Shown piece after piece: positions 61,745-64,000 of a stretch of DNA of 64,000 nucleotides. The translations under genes were made by a program, and so were the position numbers. The notes under the pieces were generated by a model, which had not been told where the DNA came from, ran no database searches, and saw only the letters and a program-made list of their open reading frames with translations. The stretch spans positions 28,501-92,500 of the forward strand of contig NW_011929459.1 of the NCBI RefSeq assembly GCF_000182925.2. The letters are read 5' to 3'. Within the stretch, counting starts at the first letter, position 1. Every line of letters starts with the position of its first letter. This DNA is from Neurospora crassa OR74A. Taxonomy: Eukaryota; Ascomycota; Sordariomycetes; Sordariales; Sordariaceae.

Positions 61745-62696
61745 CCAATAGAAGGGTCCGCCTAATAAGCAGGCATTTACTAGGGGGTCCCCCCGAGACT
61801 TAGTTGCCAAAGCCCGAAAGGGCGAAAGCGCTTTGCCGGAGGGAAAGTATAGGGTAAGCAGGGATAGGAAGGGGACTTAGTTAAATTTAGTATCTCTTGG
61901 GTTTAGACAATATTACCCTAGGGGCGCGGGCGGGCCGGGTATAAGGGGTCTACCGTACTAACAGCTAGCCTACAGAAGGCTCAGTAGCTATACATAGCAC
62001 ATACCCAGGGAAGCGTCAACCGGCGCAGTATACGCGGGCACGGCCGGGCCGGGCCTTTGCAAATCTTAGTAGCTGCAGTAGGTAGGGTAGGCAAGAGCGA
62101 CCGACCGAGCGGCGGCGGGGCAGGAGCGACCGGGTAGGCGAGTAATTTTTAGGCAAGCTTATAGTTCTGGACAAGTGAATGCATTCGCGACCGGGTTGGG
62201 TGCAGCGCCGGGTAGGCAAGCGCGTTCGAATTGTACAAAGTGGCGTAGAGAAGAGAGGGTAGGCAAGTGCGTCCGGGCGGGTTAGGTGTGTAGGGTAGGC
62301 AGGCGCATCTAGGTATGGAATTTTTGTGTAGATGGTGGCTGCATTGGGAAGGCAAGGGCGAGGGCCTGTGTAGGGTAGGCAAGAAGGACCAAGAGGCTTG
62401 GGGGGGCCAAGGGGTTGCTTTCTAGCTCCTACTAGGAGGGGCTTATTGAAGGAAAGGGTAGGGTGGTAGTAGGAGGGGGTAAGTAAGTAAAGAAGCTATA
62501 TAGTTAAGTAAAGGTATTTGTAGCCTTTTTATTAGAAGACGTAGTAGGGTAGGTAGGAAAAGGTTGTATAGGATTGTATTTTTACGTAAGGTAAAGGTAT
62601 AAAGGGGGAGGCTATCTTTTTAATTTCTAGGTAGGCGAGGCGGTAGGTAGGCTACTTAGGCTAGGAATGGTTTAGTCTTTAGGGGGGGAGCGAAAA

Positions 62697-63046
62697 TTTC
62701 TTTCTTCTTTTTCTTTTCCTTTTTTATTTATTTATTTTTTTTCTTTCTTCTTTTTCTCCTCCCTCTTTCTTCTTCCTACTTTTATCCTCTTTATTACTCT
62801 TCCTCCTCCCTTTCCTTTCCTCTCCGTCTTCCTTCGTTTTGGTCCTTTTTTTCTTTTCTCTTCCTTTTTCTTTTTTCTTTTTAGCTTTTAACCTCTTTTT
62901 AGGGCTTTCCTCTCTTAATATTTCTTTCCTTATACCTCCAAACCCCCCTCCGTTCCCTTCTTTTGTATTATATCTATACAAGGATAAAAAAGTAATATGA
63001 TTAATATGTAAATAAAATAAAGAAGGTTCTTATTCTTCTTTTCTTT

Positions 63047-63112
<66 letters not shown>
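62697..63112 (+). repeat. Polypyrimidine tract and poly-T run (65 T), spacer H
   Basis: The C/T tract spans 62697 to about 62964, then 65 T at 63048-63112, the longest run in the window. Confidence 0.95.
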
Positions 63113-63115
<3 letters not shown>

Positions 63116-63822
63116 TATATTTTTCTTACTTTCCTTCTACCTTTTTACTTTTGTAATGTCTTGCCCCCTTAGTAAGCTTCTTCCTTTCTTTTTCTTTTTA
63201 TTCTTCTTTTCGTCCTCTTGTTCTACCTCCAAATCTTTATTAGGTAAGGGCGTTTATAAAGTAAATAAACACTTTTAGAGTAGTAGGAGCCGGATTATAA
63301 CAAGGGTAGAGGTTTTTTTTATAAATATAGGAAGAAGAAGGTATTCGGAGGCGACTAAATCAATCAACTAGAACCTATACGGTCTTGAATGAATTGTTAG
63401 GGAAGGGCAGGTAAATAATTGATAGTAGGAAAGAAGAAAAAGAAGAAAAAAAGAAAAAAAAAAAAGAAATTTTGAAAGTAGTAGAAGAAGAAGGGTAGTA
63501 GAATTTAGGGGGTATAAACAATTAGTAGAGTAGGTAGGGTGTTAAGTAGCTTTGGTTGTATAGGTAGGGAGGATATGTTGAGGTTAGTATATTAATAAAG
63601 AAGGTTGAATTGGTAAATGTAAAAAGAAAAAGATAAGAGTAATATGAATACTTTTGGTATAGTTATAAGATATTGTAAATTATATTAGGGAAGATAAAAA
63701 GTAGTTAGCTTTTTACTTAGTAGAAACGTAATTTAAGTGGATGCTGTAGGGTAGGTACGTCTGCTTTATATAAGAAAGGCGCGGCCGAGGTTGAAAAGGT
63801 AGAAGAGGGAAAGGTAGTGAAG

Positions 63823-64000
63823 GGTGGTACTTACCGAGTGCAGGGTAGGCAAGAACGACCGGGTAGGTAAGGAAGGCGCAATCGACCTTTGGAAGCCGAA
63901 GTTTTAAAAAGGAAAATTGCGAGTAGGTAGCGTTTATTAAGTGTAGGGTAGGTAAGAACTATAGGGTAGGTACGACGGGCCTGTATGAGAAAGGTAAGAT
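63823..64000 (+). repeat. 103-bp IGS subrepeats, spacer H (cut by window end)
   Basis: The first copy (63823) reads GGTGGTACTTACCGAGTGCA then GGGTAGGCAAGAACGACCGG, the best-preserved form of the repeat core. The second starts at 63926 (GGTAGCGTTTATTAAGTGTA). The third lies beyond the window. Confidence 0.75.

Larger units (their letters stand above)
1..64000 (+). repeat. Head-to-tail rDNA array, RIP-mutated, seven complete coding units
   Basis: 18S starts at 3120, 11946, 20791, 29616, 38456, 47287 and 56113 give unit lengths of 8826, 8845, 8825, 8840, 8831 and 8826 bp, all in the same orientation. Differences between copies are overwhelmingly C/T and G/A transitions, with CpA and TpG nearly gone over long stretches. 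Genes for 40S and 60S subunit RNAs are recognisable by order, length and conserved motifs, but universally conserved bases are changed in each. Known biology: RIP in Neurospora hits duplicated DNA, the active nucleolus organiser largely escapes, and rDNA outside it is mutated. Inference: this is a displaced or unprotected rDNA block, probably silent. A mitochondrial or bacterial origin is excluded by the ITS1-5.8S-ITS2 structure. Confidence 0.95.
61745..64000. other. Spacer H: IGS, right-truncated, least mutated part of the window
   Basis: A GGGGGTCCCCC palindrome lies at 61783-61793 and a perfect GCCC-GAAA-GGGC hairpin at 61812-61823. The stretch 61900-62400 keeps many CpA and TpG steps (GCAAATC, GTGCAGC, AGGCAAG) and has the highest G+C of the window by eye. 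GACCGACCGAGCGGCGGCGG is intact near 62099. At least ten GGGTAGGCAAG-like motifs are readable. The polypurine tract is at 63428-63469. By colinearity the next 18S would begin at 64959, outside the window. Two overlapping antisense frames at 62016-62382 resemble no protein I recognise and lie in non-coding spacer. Confidence 0.9.

Noticed and set aside
62016-62382. Two overlapping arginine/serine/proline-rich antisense frames
   Set aside because: They sit in the least mutated, G/C-rich spacer. They overlap each other in different frames and are absent from the seven sister spacers.
1-64000. A/T-rich mitochondrial or organellar origin
   Set aside because: The gene order 18S-ITS1-5.8S-ITS2-28S, eukaryotic gene lengths and tandem arrangement are nuclear. 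The A/T richness follows CpA-targeted transitions.

Overview
The window is one continuous stretch of fungal nuclear ribosomal DNA: seven head-to-tail units, all on the + strand, each with 18S (SSU), ITS1, 5.8S, ITS2 and 28S (LSU), separated by intergenic spacers (IGS). Both window ends fall inside a spacer. There are no credible protein genes. The short open frames are chance frames in poly-T, polypyrimidine or antisense rRNA sequence.

The copies are not normal rRNA genes. Every unit carries dense C-to-T and G-to-A changes at positions that are otherwise near-universal. CpA and TpG are strongly depleted and TpA is enriched, while CpG, CpC and CpT survive better. This is the signature of RIP (repeat-induced point mutation), the premeiotic process of filamentous ascomycetes. 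Ignoring those transitions, ITS1 and ITS2 read like Neurospora or close Sordariaceae sequences. That identification is from memory, not a search. The units are best described as RIP-mutated rRNA pseudogenes, and such arrays are usually methylated heterochromatin in Neurospora.

Layout: partial spacer A 1-3119; unit 1 3120-8751; spacer B 8752-11945; unit 2 11946-17577; spacer C 17578-20790; unit 3 20791-26422; spacer D 26423-29615; unit 4 29616-35247; spacer E 35248-38455; unit 5 38456-44087; spacer F 44088-47286; unit 6 47287-52918; spacer G 52919-56112; unit 7 56113-61744; partial spacer H 61745-64000. By landmark alignment every 18S-to-28S segment is 5632 bp, with 18S 1796, ITS1 190, 5.8S about 157, ITS2 about 152 and 28S about 3337 bp. 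Every complete spacer is 3149 bp plus a poly-T tract of 44 to 64 bp, so the poly-T tract accounts for all length variation between units.

Each spacer repeats the same plan: a G/C palindrome and a small tetraloop hairpin just after 28S; a G/C-rich segment with dispersed GGGTAGGCAAG-like motifs; a polypyrimidine tract of about 270 bp ending near the poly-T run; a polypurine tract; three 103-bp subrepeats; a conserved TATATAA 680 bp before 18S (candidate RNA polymerase I promoter); and the presumed 5' external transcribed spacer. Mutation is uneven. The right end, above all spacer H, is clearly less mutated than the left, and different units carry tracts biased to one strand. No 5S gene, rDNA intron, transposon or array boundary is visible.
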